The notes under the pieces: generated by a model
The model's database searches: none
What the model was told of the DNA's origin: nothing
What the model saw: only the letters and a program-made list of their open reading frames with translations
Shown here: positions 8,651 through 17,698 of the stretch, one piece after another
How the letters are laid out: each line of letters starts with the position of its first letter
How positions within the stretch are numbered: the stretch's first letter is position 1
Source of the DNA: Fictibacillus phosphorivorans
GTDB lineage: Bacteria > Bacillota > Bacilli > Bacillales > Fictibacillaceae
DNA: 64,000 nucleotides
Direction: 5' to 3'
Assembly: GCF_001619875.1 (NCBI RefSeq)
Contig: NZ_LRFC01000037.1
Span: 186,001-250,000, forward strand
Translations under genes and position numbers: made by a program

Positions 8651-9493
8651 TCACATTTTTGGAGAGCGAGGAATTCTCTCCGTGATCGCACCATTCTCAT
8701 CCCACTTTACAGCACGATAAATACAATCATGGTAGAAAAAATACCACGTGTTGGGTTGTATCCATTTTTGCTTTTGAAAGATTGACGTCATCGGATAATC
8801 ATCATAAGCAAGTACCCAAAGCGGGTTATGGTGCGCATGCGTCGGCATAATATCACCAATATGGTAAACTTTCTCACCGTCTTCTAAAGTGAGTTCAACT
8901 AGTGAATGACCATCACTATGCCCTCCAGTATGAACCATCCTTACACCATTTAAGATTTCGATTTCTTCTTTAAACGTTTTTACTTGGTGTTGAATTGGCT
9001 CCCAATTTTCGTTCCAATATGTATTTTGAGATCGGATGTTTGGATTTTTTAATTCGTTCCATTCTGTTTCTGATGTATATATAATAGCGTTTTCAAAAAC
9101 CGGTATCAGCTTGCCATCTTCCCAACGAGAAAGTCCGCAGGCATGATCGAAATGCATGTGTGTCATAAGTACAATATTTATATCAGCGGTCGTTAATCCT
9201 TCTTTTGCAAGGCTTTTTTCAATTTGAGATTCTTCTGTAACTCCATAGTTCCTTCTTTGTTTATCTGTTAATTTCCCGGCACCTATTCCTGATTCAATCA
9301 AAATGTTTTTCCCATCAAATCCTTGAACGAGAATAGGTTCTGTTCTTAACTCAATTTGGTTTTTTTCGTTAACCGGATATTTCTTTTCCCACAATGGTTT
9401 AGGAACAACTCCAAACATAGCACCGCCATCCATATGTGTTACTCCACCATCTAACCATGTAAGCGTTTTAGTTCCGACCTTCCACTGATCCAT
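8651..9493 (-). CDS. ytnP: metallo-beta-lactamase fold lactonase YtnP
   Basis: YtnP-type hydrolase. The B. subtilis homolog degrades N-acyl-homoserine-lactone-like and A-factor-like signals. The dinuclear zinc motif HMHFDH is at residues 112-117, with the further metal ligands [10 protein letters not shown] and [11 protein letters not shown] downstream. Length 280 aa matches YtnP (281). AAAGGAGAG precedes the ATG. It is upstream of neither an obvious operon partner nor a strong terminator. The ligand range is inferred from the ortholog. Confidence 0.9.
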   Translation of the reverse strand: MDQWKVGTKTLTWLDGGVTHMDGGAMFGVVPKPLWEKKYPVNEKNQIELRTEPILVQGFDGKNILIESGIGAGKLTDKQRRNYGVTEESQIEKSLAKEGLTTADINIVLMTHMHFDHACGLSRWEDGKLIPVFENAIIYTSETEWNELKNPNIRSQNTYWNENWEPIQHQVKTFKEEIEILNGVRMVHTGGHSDGHSLVELTLEDGEKVYHIGDIMPTHAHHNPLWVLAYDDYPMTSIFQKQKWIQPNTWYFFYHDCIYRAVKWDENGAITERIPRSPKM

Positions 9494-9561
9494 TTTTCTC
9501 TCTCCTTTCTCTTTGTTACTCCTTACAAGTGTATCATAAGAACGATTGAACTGAAGAAAAG

Positions 9562-9590
9562 AAAAAACTCAAGCAGAGGCTTGAGTTTTT
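9562..9590 (-). terminator. terminator of trmB
   Basis: AAAAACTCAAG and CTTGAGTTTTT pair around a short loop and overlap the trmB stop codon. T runs are present on both strands. Confidence 0.8.
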
Positions 9591-10230
9591 AAGAACGAAA
9601 TTGCGCTTCCATTCTGTATATACGATATCCTTTTTCAGAGAACTTTTCTTCATACTCTGTCATAACGTTGTCTTCCATATTGCTTTTATGAAGATCCAGA
9701 CTAACGTCATTAAAAAACATGCCGTACGTCGACATACTGTGAAGCGAGTACTCAAATAAACCTTGGTTATCCGTCTTGAAATGAATTTCTCCTGGTTTTT
9801 TTAGTATCGTTTCGTATCTTTTAAGAAAACTTTCATGAGTCAGTCTTCTTTTAGCATGCTTTTTCTTTGGCCAAGGATCTGAGAAGTTTAAGTAAACACG
9901 ATCGATTTCTCCTGGCTCGAAGTAATCAAGTAAATGTGCAGCATCTGCTCGAATCAGTTTAACATTCGGCTTTTCGTCCTCCAGAATACGATCGAGAGCA
10001 GTGATAATGATGCTATCATAGAGTTCCATCCCTAAATAGTTGATCGATGGATTCTGATTCCCCATTCCGTTTATAAATTGCCCTTTACCTGTTCCTACTT
10101 CAATATGAATAGGGTTATCATTACCGAAGAAATAATGCCATTTCCCCTTCATTAGTTCAGGTTCAACGGAAACAAACTCTGGGTTGTCAACCAATTTATC
10201 TTTAGCCCAAGCCTTAAATCTTTGACGCAT
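9589..10230 (-). CDS. trmB: tRNA (guanine-N7-)-methyltransferase TrmB
   Basis: Methylates G46 in the variable loop of tRNA using SAM. The SAM-binding motif [12 protein letters not shown] is at about 40-51. The family signature [17 protein letters not shown] carries the catalytic Asp. Length 213 aa is identical to B. subtilis YtmQ. The gene follows the ytnP, trmB, ytzH, ytmP order of B. subtilis. Start ATG with GTGGGG upstream. Confidence 0.96.
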   Translation of the reverse strand: MRQRFKAWAKDKLVDNPEFVSVEPELMKGKWHYFFGNDNPIHIEVGTGKGQFINGMGNQNPSINYLGMELYDSIIITALDRILEDEKPNVKLIRADAAHLLDYFEPGEIDRVYLNFSDPWPKKKHAKRRLTHESFLKRYETILKKPGEIHFKTDNQGLFEYSLHSMSTYGMFFNDVSLDLHKSNMEDNVMTEYEEKFSEKGYRIYRMEAQFRS

Positions 10231-10346
10231 ATTTTTTCCCCACTTTACTACTTTATAATCTTTATTATTATCCCATAAATCATCTTGTTTTTAAGGATAT
10301 TTTTTTCTCAAATCCATAAGCTATGCAATGAAAGGATGTGCAGCAA

Positions 10347-10631
10347 ATGCCATTAAATCACAATGATCAATTGCATATCATTAGAGACCTTCTTCAAGAC
10401 CATTACACCGATTGTGCTGGTTCACCATCAGAATGTGCACAGCTAGAACGCCTTGCTGCACATTTAATGCAAAATGGTGAAGTTCATGAAGAAGTTAGGA
10501 ACATATTGACCAATATCAACGAGTACAGCCATACTGGCTTTACTCATCAGCATTTGGATGAGCATATAACAAGCCATCTCCCACACTTAGAGACATGGAT
10601 TAATACGATTCAGACGCATCACCCATATTAA
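10347..10631 (+). CDS. ytzH: YtzH-like protein
   Basis: 94-aa cytosolic protein of the YtzH family, function unknown. It begins MPLNHNDQLHIIRDLL and is rich in His, with a helix-forming pattern throughout. The ATG at 10347 is preferred because AAAGGA (10331-10336) is 10 nt upstream. An in-frame GTG at 10338 lies only 1 nt after that site. It is transcribed alone, opposite to its neighbours trmB and ytmP, as in B. subtilis. Confidence 0.85.
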   Translation: MPLNHNDQLHIIRDLLQDHYTDCAGSPSECAQLERLAAHLMQNGEVHEEVRNILTNINEYSHTGFTHQHLDEHITSHLPHLETWINTIQTHHPY

Positions 10632-10658
10632 GACACTATTCCCTAGGAAATAGTGTCA
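10632..10658. terminator. hairpin after ytzH
   Basis: GACACTATT and AATAGTGTC pair around a short loop just after the ytzH stop. There is no T run, so termination strength is uncertain. It lies in the short convergent gap to ytmP. Confidence 0.5.
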
Positions 10659-10682
10659 GATTAACTTCTATATTGTCAGCAT

Positions 10683-11474
10683 TTAAATTGAACCTGCAAG
10701 TTTTTTTATATTTTCTGCAAATTGGGCAGTCTCTTTTGACTGTCCTTTTTCTTTATACCAGAAAAATGAGCTTATTGTTTGTGCCAAAACATACCAATGC
10801 ATTCTTCTCTCTAAATGATCATCGAGTGTCTCGCCATAGATTCCAAGCCATTCTTCCCAGTTTTTATAAGGAATATAGCTGTAAAGCAGCATTCCTAAGT
10901 CCAGTGCAGGATCAGCTATCATCGCTCCATCCCAATCTATTAGGAACAGTTCGTTAGAATCACTTAAAAGCCAATTGTTATGGTTTACGTCGCAATGGCA
11001 TACGACTAAATCGTCAACCTCAACTTCAGATGCAGTTTCCATCAGATAGGCAAACGAATCGTTGATGATTTCAAGATAGTCTTTTTCTTTACGCATTTGT
11101 AATTGAATATCATTTAAAAGATCAACAGGTGTTAATCTTTTCTTTTCAAGTCGATTCATCATACCGAGGAGCTCCTGCGAACGATGAATTTTAGATAAAA
11201 GTTCAGCTACATTTTCGCTTTTCATATCGGCTGCTTTCAATTCCCGACCGTTCAGCCATTGTTGAGCTGTGATTACATCTCCATTACCCAGTCTTTTCGT
11301 CCATAAGAGTTTAGGGACAATTCCCTCAGCTGAAAGAACAGCTAAAAACGGAGAGGAATTACGCTTTAAAAACAGTTTTTGGTTCCCATATTCAGCTATA
11401 TATGCTTCTCCTGTTGCTCCACCAGCAGGGGAAACCTGCCAATCTTCTCCCAAAATCTGTTCCAAATTGTTCAC
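10683..11474 (-). CDS. ytmP: aminoglycoside/choline kinase-like phosphotransferase YtmP
   Basis: APH/choline-kinase fold protein that would phosphorylate a small hydroxylated substrate with ATP. Catalytic loop VVCHCDVNHNNWLL has the HxDxxxxN pattern and LFLIDWDGAMIADP the metal-binding Asp. The N-terminal lobe has KLFLKRNSSPF with the ATP-site lysine. Length 263 aa. The substrate is unknown. Position next to ytzH and amyX matches B. subtilis. Start ATG with AAGGTG. Confidence 0.85.
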   Translation of the reverse strand: MNNLEQILGEDWQVSPAGGATGEAYIAEYGNQKLFLKRNSSPFLAVLSAEGIVPKLLWTKRLGNGDVITAQQWLNGRELKAADMKSENVAELLSKIHRSQELLGMMNRLEKKRLTPVDLLNDIQLQMRKEKDYLEIINDSFAYLMETASEVEVDDLVVCHCDVNHNNWLLSDSNELFLIDWDGAMIADPALDLGMLLYSYIPYKNWEEWLGIYGETLDDHLERRMHWYVLAQTISSFFWYKEKGQSKETAQFAENIKKLAGSI

Positions 11475-11618
11475 CTTCTTGTCTAGTTAAAGATTCCGTT
11501 TTTTATTGATGTTCAATCAACAAAGTATATCATTTCCGTGTCAAAATAAATTACTGCGAAGTCATTATTTTAACACAAAAAAGCAAGAAAAGCACTTGAT
11601 TCTTCATACTTTACAAAC

Positions 11619-13757
11619 CTATAAACGATATAGCAGCGAAAAAGACAATGGGTGTAAGGTGTAACAATTAGAGCTTACTAATTTTTCACTGCATCTTTCA
11701 TTTTCAACCATTACACTCCAGCTTTCTTGTTCAAGAGGGATATTTATAGGCTGTAAGGTTTGATTAAATAGTAATAAGGCTTTATTCCAATTCGACCTCT
11801 CCTCCATTTTATCGGTAAAAGGACGTTGTAATTTAAATCCGACCCCGCCATCTGGAATTCTCCATTCAACAAGCTCACTTCTATTATCACTAAAAATAGC
11901 CTGCTCTTTTCTTATTTTTATCAGTTGTCTAAAGTAAGAAACAGCATGATGATGCGACTCACATCTGTTCCAATTAATCGCATTGATCTTATCAGGAAGA
12001 TTGTAGCTGTTTTCTGCTCCATGCTTCGTTCTAAAAAACTCTTGTCCTGCATGAATAAAAGGTACACCGCGTGCAAAGATCGTGAAAGCTAGAGCAAGCT
12101 GCTGGCGTTTTCTTCTCATGCTTTCACTTTCGTGCGGATGACGGATGGCCAGCAGGTCGTATAATGTATGATTATCATGACATTCTGTGTAATTAATGCT
12201 TTGATCAGCATTTAGGAATTTATCGTGATTTCCAGCGTACCCTCTCATCACATGAACCATTTGGTGTTTAATACGATCCTCTTGATTCCCATTTATAAAG
12301 CCACTATGGCCTTCTACAAAGATACTTCCTTTAACATGATCACGAAATGAATCATTAAAGAAAGAGTAGTCTGGCATCTTTTTCGCTGATGATAGGGAAG
12401 CTTTTTTCTCAGGTTCTAAATAAGTATTTAAATCCCAGCCTTCACCTAATAAAAACACTCCCGGATTCAATGATTTCAACTTTTCAGCAGCCAGATTCAT
12501 TGTCTCTACATCATGTATACCCATTAGATCAAAGCGGAACCCCTCCACTTTATATTCGTTCATCCAATATGTGAGAGCATCAAGTATAAACTTTCTCATC
12601 ATTTTTCTTTCTGAAGCTGTATCATTTCCAACACCTGTTCCGTTTACAGGTTTTCCACCATCATCATAACGAAAATAATAGCCAGGAACGAGCTTTTCAA
12701 ACGATGACTCTTCCAATTTGTATACATGGTTAAAAACAACATCTAAAATTACAGAAAAACCGTTGTTCTGAAGACTTTGGATCAGCATCTTAAGTTCTTT
12801 AATTCTGCATACAGGGTCGTGTGGATTCGTGGCGTATGATCCTTCAGGTGCCAAAAAGTGGACAGGATCATACCCCCAGTTATATTCTTTATCCGCCTTC
12901 CTTTCATCAACACTTCCAAAGTCAGCGACAGGCATTAACTGTACATGACTTATTCCTAAACGCTTAAGGTAATTTAACCCTGTAGGATAGCCTTTTGAGG
13001 TTGTCGTTTGTAACTCTGTTAATCCTAAATACTTGCCTTTATTTTTGATACCGCTGTCAGAATGAATCGTAAAATCACGTACATGTACTTCGTAGATCAT
13101 ACTGTTCGTTTTCGAGCGCAGGTTTATCTTTCTTTCGGACCGATTCCAATCTGCTGGATCTGTTTCAGGAAGGTGAATCACTACCGATTTCTCACCATTT
13201 ATCGTAACTGAACGGGAATACGGATCAGTCGTTTCCACCCATTCATGATTTACTCTTGCCAAATAAGTATACTCTGTTAAATGATGGTTGCCTTCTAATG
13301 TAATCTGCCACAATCCATTTTCAGTCCGATCCATCTTTCGCTCAGAATAAGAGTTTGAATGTGCAGGTTTGTACTTGAGTCTGATCTCATATGCAACGGG
13401 TGACCACACTTTGAATGTAGTGAACTCGGGTGTGAAGTTTGCACCAAGGACGCTATCATCATAAAAAAGGGTATCAAATTTCTCTGTTCTTACAATACTT
13501 CCTACCATTAAGGGGATTCTTTGCTCGTTATATACAATCCAATATTCCTTTTTCAGATCGAATGGTTTTGAGGTTTTGCACTTATAGATCATTTGTTCAT
13601 GATAATGCTCTTGCTTATCAATAGTTAATGGCTGAACAGTCCCTTTGTCATCTATCAATGTAAGTGAAGGGATGATCGAAAAGGGCTTATTCGCTACAAT
13701 GGTTATCATTGAAAAATCATCTATATAAGCCGCCAACGAAATGCTATCAATACTCAT
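11619..13757 (-). CDS. amyX: type I pullulanase AmyX
   Basis: GH13 debranching enzyme that hydrolyses alpha-1,6 links in pullulan and branched dextrins. It has an N-terminal beta-sandwich/CBM48 region (to about 200), then a (beta/alpha)8 barrel. The pullulanase type I signature YNWGYDP is at 292-298, the nucleophile Asp410 in GFRFDLMG, the acid/base Glu439 in LLGEGWD and the stabilising Asp in TECHDNH. Length 712 aa compares with 718 in B. subtilis. There is no signal peptide, so it is probably cytosolic and acts in glycogen or maltodextrin turnover. Ribosome site AAAGGGGTG. Confidence 0.95.
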   Translation of the reverse strand: MSIDSISLAAYIDDFSMITIVANKPFSIIPSLTLIDDKGTVQPLTIDKQEHYHEQMIYKCKTSKPFDLKKEYWIVYNEQRIPLMVGSIVRTEKFDTLFYDDSVLGANFTPEFTTFKVWSPVAYEIRLKYKPAHSNSYSERKMDRTENGLWQITLEGNHHLTEYTYLARVNHEWVETTDPYSRSVTINGEKSVVIHLPETDPADWNRSERKINLRSKTNSMIYEVHVRDFTIHSDSGIKNKGKYLGLTELQTTTSKGYPTGLNYLKRLGISHVQLMPVADFGSVDERKADKEYNWGYDPVHFLAPEGSYATNPHDPVCRIKELKMLIQSLQNNGFSVILDVVFNHVYKLEESSFEKLVPGYYFRYDDGGKPVNGTGVGNDTASERKMMRKFILDALTYWMNEYKVEGFRFDLMGIHDVETMNLAAEKLKSLNPGVFLLGEGWDLNTYLEPEKKASLSSAKKMPDYSFFNDSFRDHVKGSIFVEGHSGFINGNQEDRIKHQMVHVMRGYAGNHDKFLNADQSINYTECHDNHTLYDLLAIRHPHESESMRRKRQQLALAFTIFARGVPFIHAGQEFFRTKHGAENSYNLPDKINAINWNRCESHHHAVSYFRQLIKIRKEQAIFSDNRSELVEWRIPDGGVGFKLQRPFTDKMEERSNWNKALLLFNQTLQPINIPLEQESWSVMVENERCSEKLVSSNCYTLHPLSFSLLYRL

Positions 13758-13828
13758 AAGTCACACCCCTTTGAATCGCTATTACATCATATTGAACTTA
13801 ATTTGATTTTGTTATTCCTTTACATGAA

Positions 13829-13854
13829 AAAAGAGAGAGGGAAATTCCCCTCTC
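13829..13854 (-). terminator. terminator of the small membrane protein gene
   Basis: GAGAGGG (13835-13841) pairs with CCCTCTC (13848-13854) and is followed on the minus strand by a run of six T. It overlaps the stop codon of the upstream gene. Confidence 0.75.
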
Positions 13855-14056
13855 AATCAGCGGTTAAATATTTGTTTTTTAGTATTCTGACCGTGATGAC
13901 AAGTGCAGCGTAAATAATCACCGGAACAATAATTCCGATCAGCAACTGGTCGTTCGTAATTTTTAATAGCCAATCTTCAACACTTGATTTCTTTTGAATC
14001 AAGGCAACCCAGAGTACTGCAAAAAGTGCGATATTAAAAAAATCTGTCCATTTCAT
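13853..14056 (-). CDS. small membrane protein, function unknown
   Basis: 67 aa with two predicted TM helices (about 5-21 FFNIALFAVLWVALIQ and 40-58 LIGIIVPVIIYAALVITVRI) joined by a short polar loop, and a basic C-terminus. Ribosome site GTGGGG precedes ATG, and a terminator overlaps the stop. I do not recognise a family. It could be a small regulatory or accessory membrane peptide. Confidence 0.65.
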   Translation of the reverse strand: MKWTDFFNIALFAVLWVALIQKKSSVEDWLLKITNDQLLIGIIVPVIIYAALVITVRILKNKYLTAD

Positions 14057-14133
14057 CTTTATTCCCCACTCATTATTTTATATGTTTGAAATGTTTTTTG
14101 CTTTCCAGCCTTGTTTCTAATTTCTTTTGTGAC

Positions 14134-14232
14134 AGTTGATTGGAGGGCAGGTGAGACACTTAAGAGTGAAACGTACGAATGTGGCTCACCGCCTGCCCCG
14201 CGGAAAGCGAGCACCAGGAACGGAAATCAACT
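14134..14232. repeat. dispersed palindromic element, copy 2
   Basis: 99 bp bounded by perfect 8-bp terminal inverted repeats AGTTGATT (14134-14141) and AATCAACT (14225-14232). The inside has the stem GGGCAGGTGAG-a-CAC / GTG-g-CTCACC with CTGCCC, then GGAAAGCGAGCACC. About 45 bp of its centre recur in inverted orientation near 22.2 kb with one mismatch. It lies in the gap between the 67-aa gene and ytlR. Confidence 0.7.
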
Positions 14233-14264
14233 CTTTTAAGGATTTAAAAGTCACTAAAAGAGAC

Positions 14265-15188
14265 TTATATTTTCACAGCAACAGATGCGGGTTGTATAAC
14301 CACTTCAACAGGTGTTGTTCCCTTGTATTCACCATCCGCATGAATCGCCACTGGCTGCTTCGTGAATACGGTGATTTCTTTTCCTCTCATTTGAGAAACA
14401 CCTTGCACTTTCACATGCCCGCCCCAAAATACCGAAATAAAAAGCAGTAAAAGCTTTAAGAGTGATAGACTATGTACGACACAAACATCTAAAACACCGT
14501 CGTTGTATTTAGCTTCAGGGCAAATTTTCATGCCCCCTCCATAATAGGGCATGTTTCCAACAGCTACAAGCCAGACGTTGTGAAAAACATACTCTCTTCC
14601 GTCTATTTTCAACTCTATTGTACCGGGTTTATAAAACCTTAAAACTTTAAATAATGTGACTACGTATGCAAGCGTCCCTAATTTTAACTTATGTAAATAC
14701 TTTTTGTATATTGCCTCATTTGTGTACTTTGCAACTTCTCCGTCTAGCCCAATACCAATAGCACTAATGAATGCATGACTTTTCTTGCTTCTTCCCGTTA
14801 ATTGCATGGTCCCTGAATCGGTTTTAATCAGCCTGTTACGTTTTAGATAAGAGATTTGTGATTTAACACCTCTTATCTGTTTCGTAAGTACACGAACAAT
14901 GTCATTCCCTGAGCCACCAGAAATGAAACCTAGTGGAATACTTTCATGATCTTTAATCCCATTGAACACTTCATGAATCGTACCATCACCGCCTACAGCA
15001 ATAACAGCCTTGATTAAATCTTTGTTTATGTATGTGATCTTTTTTGCAATTTCAATTGCATGGCCACTATATTCTGTATAAAACGTTCTATAAGGAATAC
15101 CTTCATGATCCATCGCTTTTTTTAACGAGTTAAACGTTCTTACAGCTTTTGCATTATTGGAGTTAATAATAAAAAAGTACTTTTTCAT
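14265..15188 (-). CDS. ytlR: diacylglycerol kinase-family lipid kinase YtlR
   Basis: Lipid kinase of the DAGK catalytic-domain (DgkB/YegS) family. The nucleotide motif VIAVGGDGTIHEV is near residue 65, followed by GGSGNDIVR and the C-terminal HADGEYKGTTPVEV. Length 307 aa (B. subtilis YtlR about 309). It is the third gene of a ytlP-ytlQ-ytlR run on the same strand with gaps of 21 and 48 bp. The substrate may be diacylglycerol or another membrane lipid and is not certain. Confidence 0.9.
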   Translation of the reverse strand: MKKYFFIINSNNAKAVRTFNSLKKAMDHEGIPYRTFYTEYSGHAIEIAKKITYINKDLIKAVIAVGGDGTIHEVFNGIKDHESIPLGFISGGSGNDIVRVLTKQIRGVKSQISYLKRNRLIKTDSGTMQLTGRSKKSHAFISAIGIGLDGEVAKYTNEAIYKKYLHKLKLGTLAYVVTLFKVLRFYKPGTIELKIDGREYVFHNVWLVAVGNMPYYGGGMKICPEAKYNDGVLDVCVVHSLSLLKLLLLFISVFWGGHVKVQGVSQMRGKEITVFTKQPVAIHADGEYKGTTPVEVVIQPASVAVKI

Positions 15189-15236
15189 TCAGAGAGTCCT
15201 CGATTTATGGTTTTTAAAGAGTTTCGACAAAATTCT

Positions 15237-16022
15237 TTAAATACCTTCAAAATGAAACTCAGACTCATTGGACAACGGATCTTTTCTATAAAGAGAGTTT
15301 GTTACCCCTAAACTTAATAAGTCAGATACAAATTTTAATTGTTGACTTTTAATTGGCGCAGGATTTTGTTGAAGTTGCGCGTACCATTCTTTAAAGTTTC
15401 GCTTGTCTATATATGCAATCTTTCTCCAGTCATTTGAGAAGTCAATAAAAGCATGAGGAGCAACAATACAAGGTTTTAGGGATATCTGATTCTGATAAGG
15501 CTCCCAATATTCTCTGACCATTGAAATCATTCGTTCAAGACGAATGATTGGACTCAAAACCGTTTCTTTTTGATCAGAATCAACATTCTTCCAAAAGCGT
15601 TTGTTATTCTGTGCTTCCTGCCAAATGCCTTCCCCTGTCATCCATACAATCAGCCACACATCTGCTGGCCCCACTAAAATAACATCTAATTCAACACCAG
15701 CATTTTTTACTTGCAGCACTGGTTCATAAAACAAGAAGTAGTTATCAGGAACTTCTTGAATCATAAAACGCAGCGTTCGATTCTGAATATATTTCTTATC
15801 CCAATTTGATACTTCTTTTACCGTAGATGTAGCCCAGTTCATTTGATGAGTAAATAATCTATTTCGAAATTCTTTATGTATTGCATGTTGATTCAGATTT
15901 ACTTTGTTCTGCTTAAAATCTTTCCAGCGATTTTCTTTAATTCTTGTAAATAATGACTGATAATGGTACAGGTTATTTTCGTAGCGTGAAACATAATCTT
16001 GTAATTTTACAAGCTGTGCCAT
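15237..16022 (-). CDS. ytlQ: conserved YtlQ-type protein
   Basis: 261-aa cytosolic protein with no TM helix. The core (about 85-200) has LDVILVGPADVWLIVWMTGEGIW and acidic/aromatic strands reminiscent of the NERD nuclease-related fold, but I cannot assign catalytic residues. The N-terminal third is helical and basic. Order between ytlP and ytlR matches B. subtilis. Ribosome site GGAGAGGGG. Function unknown; possible links to nucleic acid are speculation. Confidence 0.8.
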   Translation of the reverse strand: MAQLVKLQDYVSRYENNLYHYQSLFTRIKENRWKDFKQNKVNLNQHAIHKEFRNRLFTHQMNWATSTVKEVSNWDKKYIQNRTLRFMIQEVPDNYFLFYEPVLQVKNAGVELDVILVGPADVWLIVWMTGEGIWQEAQNNKRFWKNVDSDQKETVLSPIIRLERMISMVREYWEPYQNQISLKPCIVAPHAFIDFSNDWRKIAYIDKRNFKEWYAQLQQNPAPIKSQQLKFVSDLLSLGVTNSLYRKDPLSNESEFHFEGI

Positions 16023-16043
16023 TCCTTTTCCCCTCTCCTTTTA

Positions 16044-16601
16044 TTATCTTAATGAAAAGGATTGTACAATTTTATATTTTGGCAGTTTCTCTATATGTGT
16101 TTCGTATATCAAGATTTGATCTGCCTTAAACTCTATATCATCAGCATATTGTTTCCACCATTCAGCCATATTCAGGGAACGGTCTATAGAGTCAATGTGT
16201 TTTCGTGCAAGTGTAATATGAGGAGCATATGGTCTTTTCTCTAAAGTAAAGCCTGCTTTCTCACATATATAAGCCACTTGTTTTTGCAGACGATATAAAC
16301 TGTGTTGCTCTTCTACACCTGCCCAAAAAATTTTAGGGTTTTGTTTACTTCCGAAAAAACCAAAATGGTCGATGTTTAAAGAGAATTCATCATGTTTTGG
16401 GACCTCTTCTGTTAATAACTCATGTAGTTTATCCAGCTGCTGAGTTGATGCAGATCCTAAAAAGGCAAGGGTTATATGAAGATCCTCTAAATGTACCCAT
16501 GTTTTAAAAGGATGATCCTTCTTGATAAGTTTACAGAATTCCGCAAGCCTTGCTTTCACTTCTGCAGGAAGCTTCACAGCTATAAAATGATGTCTTTGCA
16601 T
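16044..16601 (-). CDS. ytlP: RNA 2',3'-cyclic phosphodiesterase (ThpR/LigT family) YtlP
   Basis: 2H phosphoesterase opening 2',3'-cyclic phosphates on RNA. The two HxTx signatures are visible: LHITLAFLG (about 46) and PHITLARKH (about 130). ATG at 16601 (185 aa) is preferred because AAGGCGGTG lies about 9 nt upstream. A TTG two codons earlier is too close to that site. First gene of the ytlPQR run. Confidence 0.88.
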   Translation of the reverse strand: MQRHHFIAVKLPAEVKARLAEFCKLIKKDHPFKTWVHLEDLHITLAFLGSASTQQLDKLHELLTEEVPKHDEFSLNIDHFGFFGSKQNPKIFWAGVEEQHSLYRLQKQVAYICEKAGFTLEKRPYAPHITLARKHIDSIDRSLNMAEWWKQYADDIEFKADQILIYETHIEKLPKYKIVQSFSLR

Positions 16602-16715
16602 TACCAATCACACCGCCTTGTTTTATTTTAACAAATTTATTAATGTGTCTATCTGCTTTTTTACCACATCACTTATTTGTTATACTTGTAAAAGCAACGA
16701 AAAGGAGTGCAAATG

Positions 16716-17648
16716 ATGAGAGTCGTTTCAAACATTGCTGATTTAATCGGAGATACCCCTATTGTGAAGTTAAACCGTCTTCCTCATAAAGATGGAGCGG
16801 ATGTATATGTAAAATTAGAATATTACAACCCTAGCCGAAGCCTTAAAGACCGAGCTGCTTATAACATGATTATTGAAGCAGAAAAAAAGGGCTATCTTAA
16901 AGAAGGATCAACAATTATCGAACCTACTTCAGGCAACACTGGAATCGGCCTAGCCATGAATGCAGCAGCTAGAGGCTATAAATCCATCATCGTTATGCCT
17001 GATACGATGACAGAAGAAAGAATTAACCTGTTAAAAGCGTATGGTGCAGAAGTTGTTCTCACACCAGGTGAGGAAAAAATGCCAGGCGCAATAAAAAAAG
17101 CACGGAAACTTGCTGATGAGATTCCAAACAGCTACATGCCGATGCAATTTGAGAACCCTTCAAACCCAGATGCCCACCGAGGCAGTACTGCCGTAGAGAT
17201 TAAAGAAGCAATTGAAGAGCTGAATCAGCACTTTACTGCTTTTATCGCACCAGCCGGAACTGGCGGTACGATTACAGGAACTGGTGAAACGCTAAAGTCA
17301 TTCTTTCCCGAATTGACAGTTCATGTTGTAGAACCAAAAGGATCACCTGTTTTATCAGGTGGAAAGCCTGGAAAGCATAAACTTGTTGGTACTAGCCCTG
17401 GATTTATCCCGCCGATCTTAAATCAAAGTGTCTATGACGAAATTGTACAGGTCAATGACGAAGATGCTTATACCATCACGAGACGCCTTGCTTCAGAAGA
17501 AGGAATCTTAGTTGGGCCATCATCAGGAGCTGCCGTTTATGCAGCGTTAAAAATTGCCGAAAAGCGAAAAAAAAGCGATGTGGTCATTTGCATTACATGT
17601 GACTCAGGAGAACGTTATCTATCCAGCGATTTATTTCAATTTGAATAA
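16716..17648 (+). CDS. ytkP: cysteine synthase-family PLP enzyme YtkP
   Basis: Fold-type II PLP enzyme similar to O-acetylserine sulfhydrylase. The PLP lysine is K44 in RSLKDRAAYN, the substrate loop PTSGNTGIG is at 70-78, and the phosphate-binding glycine loop GTGGTITGTG is present. The C-terminal VGPSSGAA motif completes the family pattern. The ATG at 16716 is 8 nt after AAAGGAG. The ATG at 16713 is possible, and a GTG at 16707 overlaps the ribosome site. B. subtilis YtkP is 311 aa. Whether it makes cysteine or a related amino acid is not shown. Confidence 0.9.
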   Translation: MRVVSNIADLIGDTPIVKLNRLPHKDGADVYVKLEYYNPSRSLKDRAAYNMIIEAEKKGYLKEGSTIIEPTSGNTGIGLAMNAAARGYKSIIVMPDTMTEERINLLKAYGAEVVLTPGEEKMPGAIKKARKLADEIPNSYMPMQFENPSNPDAHRGSTAVEIKEAIEELNQHFTAFIAPAGTGGTITGTGETLKSFFPELTVHVVEPKGSPVLSGGKPGKHKLVGTSPGFIPPILNQSVYDEIVQVNDEDAYTITRRLASEEGILVGPSSGAAVYAALKIAEKRKKSDVVICITCDSGERYLSSDLFQFE

Positions 17649-17698
17649 AAAACAAGGCATCCCAAATCATGTGAGAGCAAGGGATGCCTTGTTTTTTT
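17647..17698. terminator. bidirectional terminator
   Basis: A 17-bp stem: AAAAACAAGGCATCCC pairs with GGGATGCCTTGTTTTT over a 17-nt loop. It serves ytkP and the convergent MFS gene, whose stop codon lies within its 3' end. Confidence 0.87.

Noticed and set aside
14136-14450. 104-codon plus-strand frame
   Set aside because: It covers a palindromic repeat and the antisense strand of ytlR, with no ribosome site.
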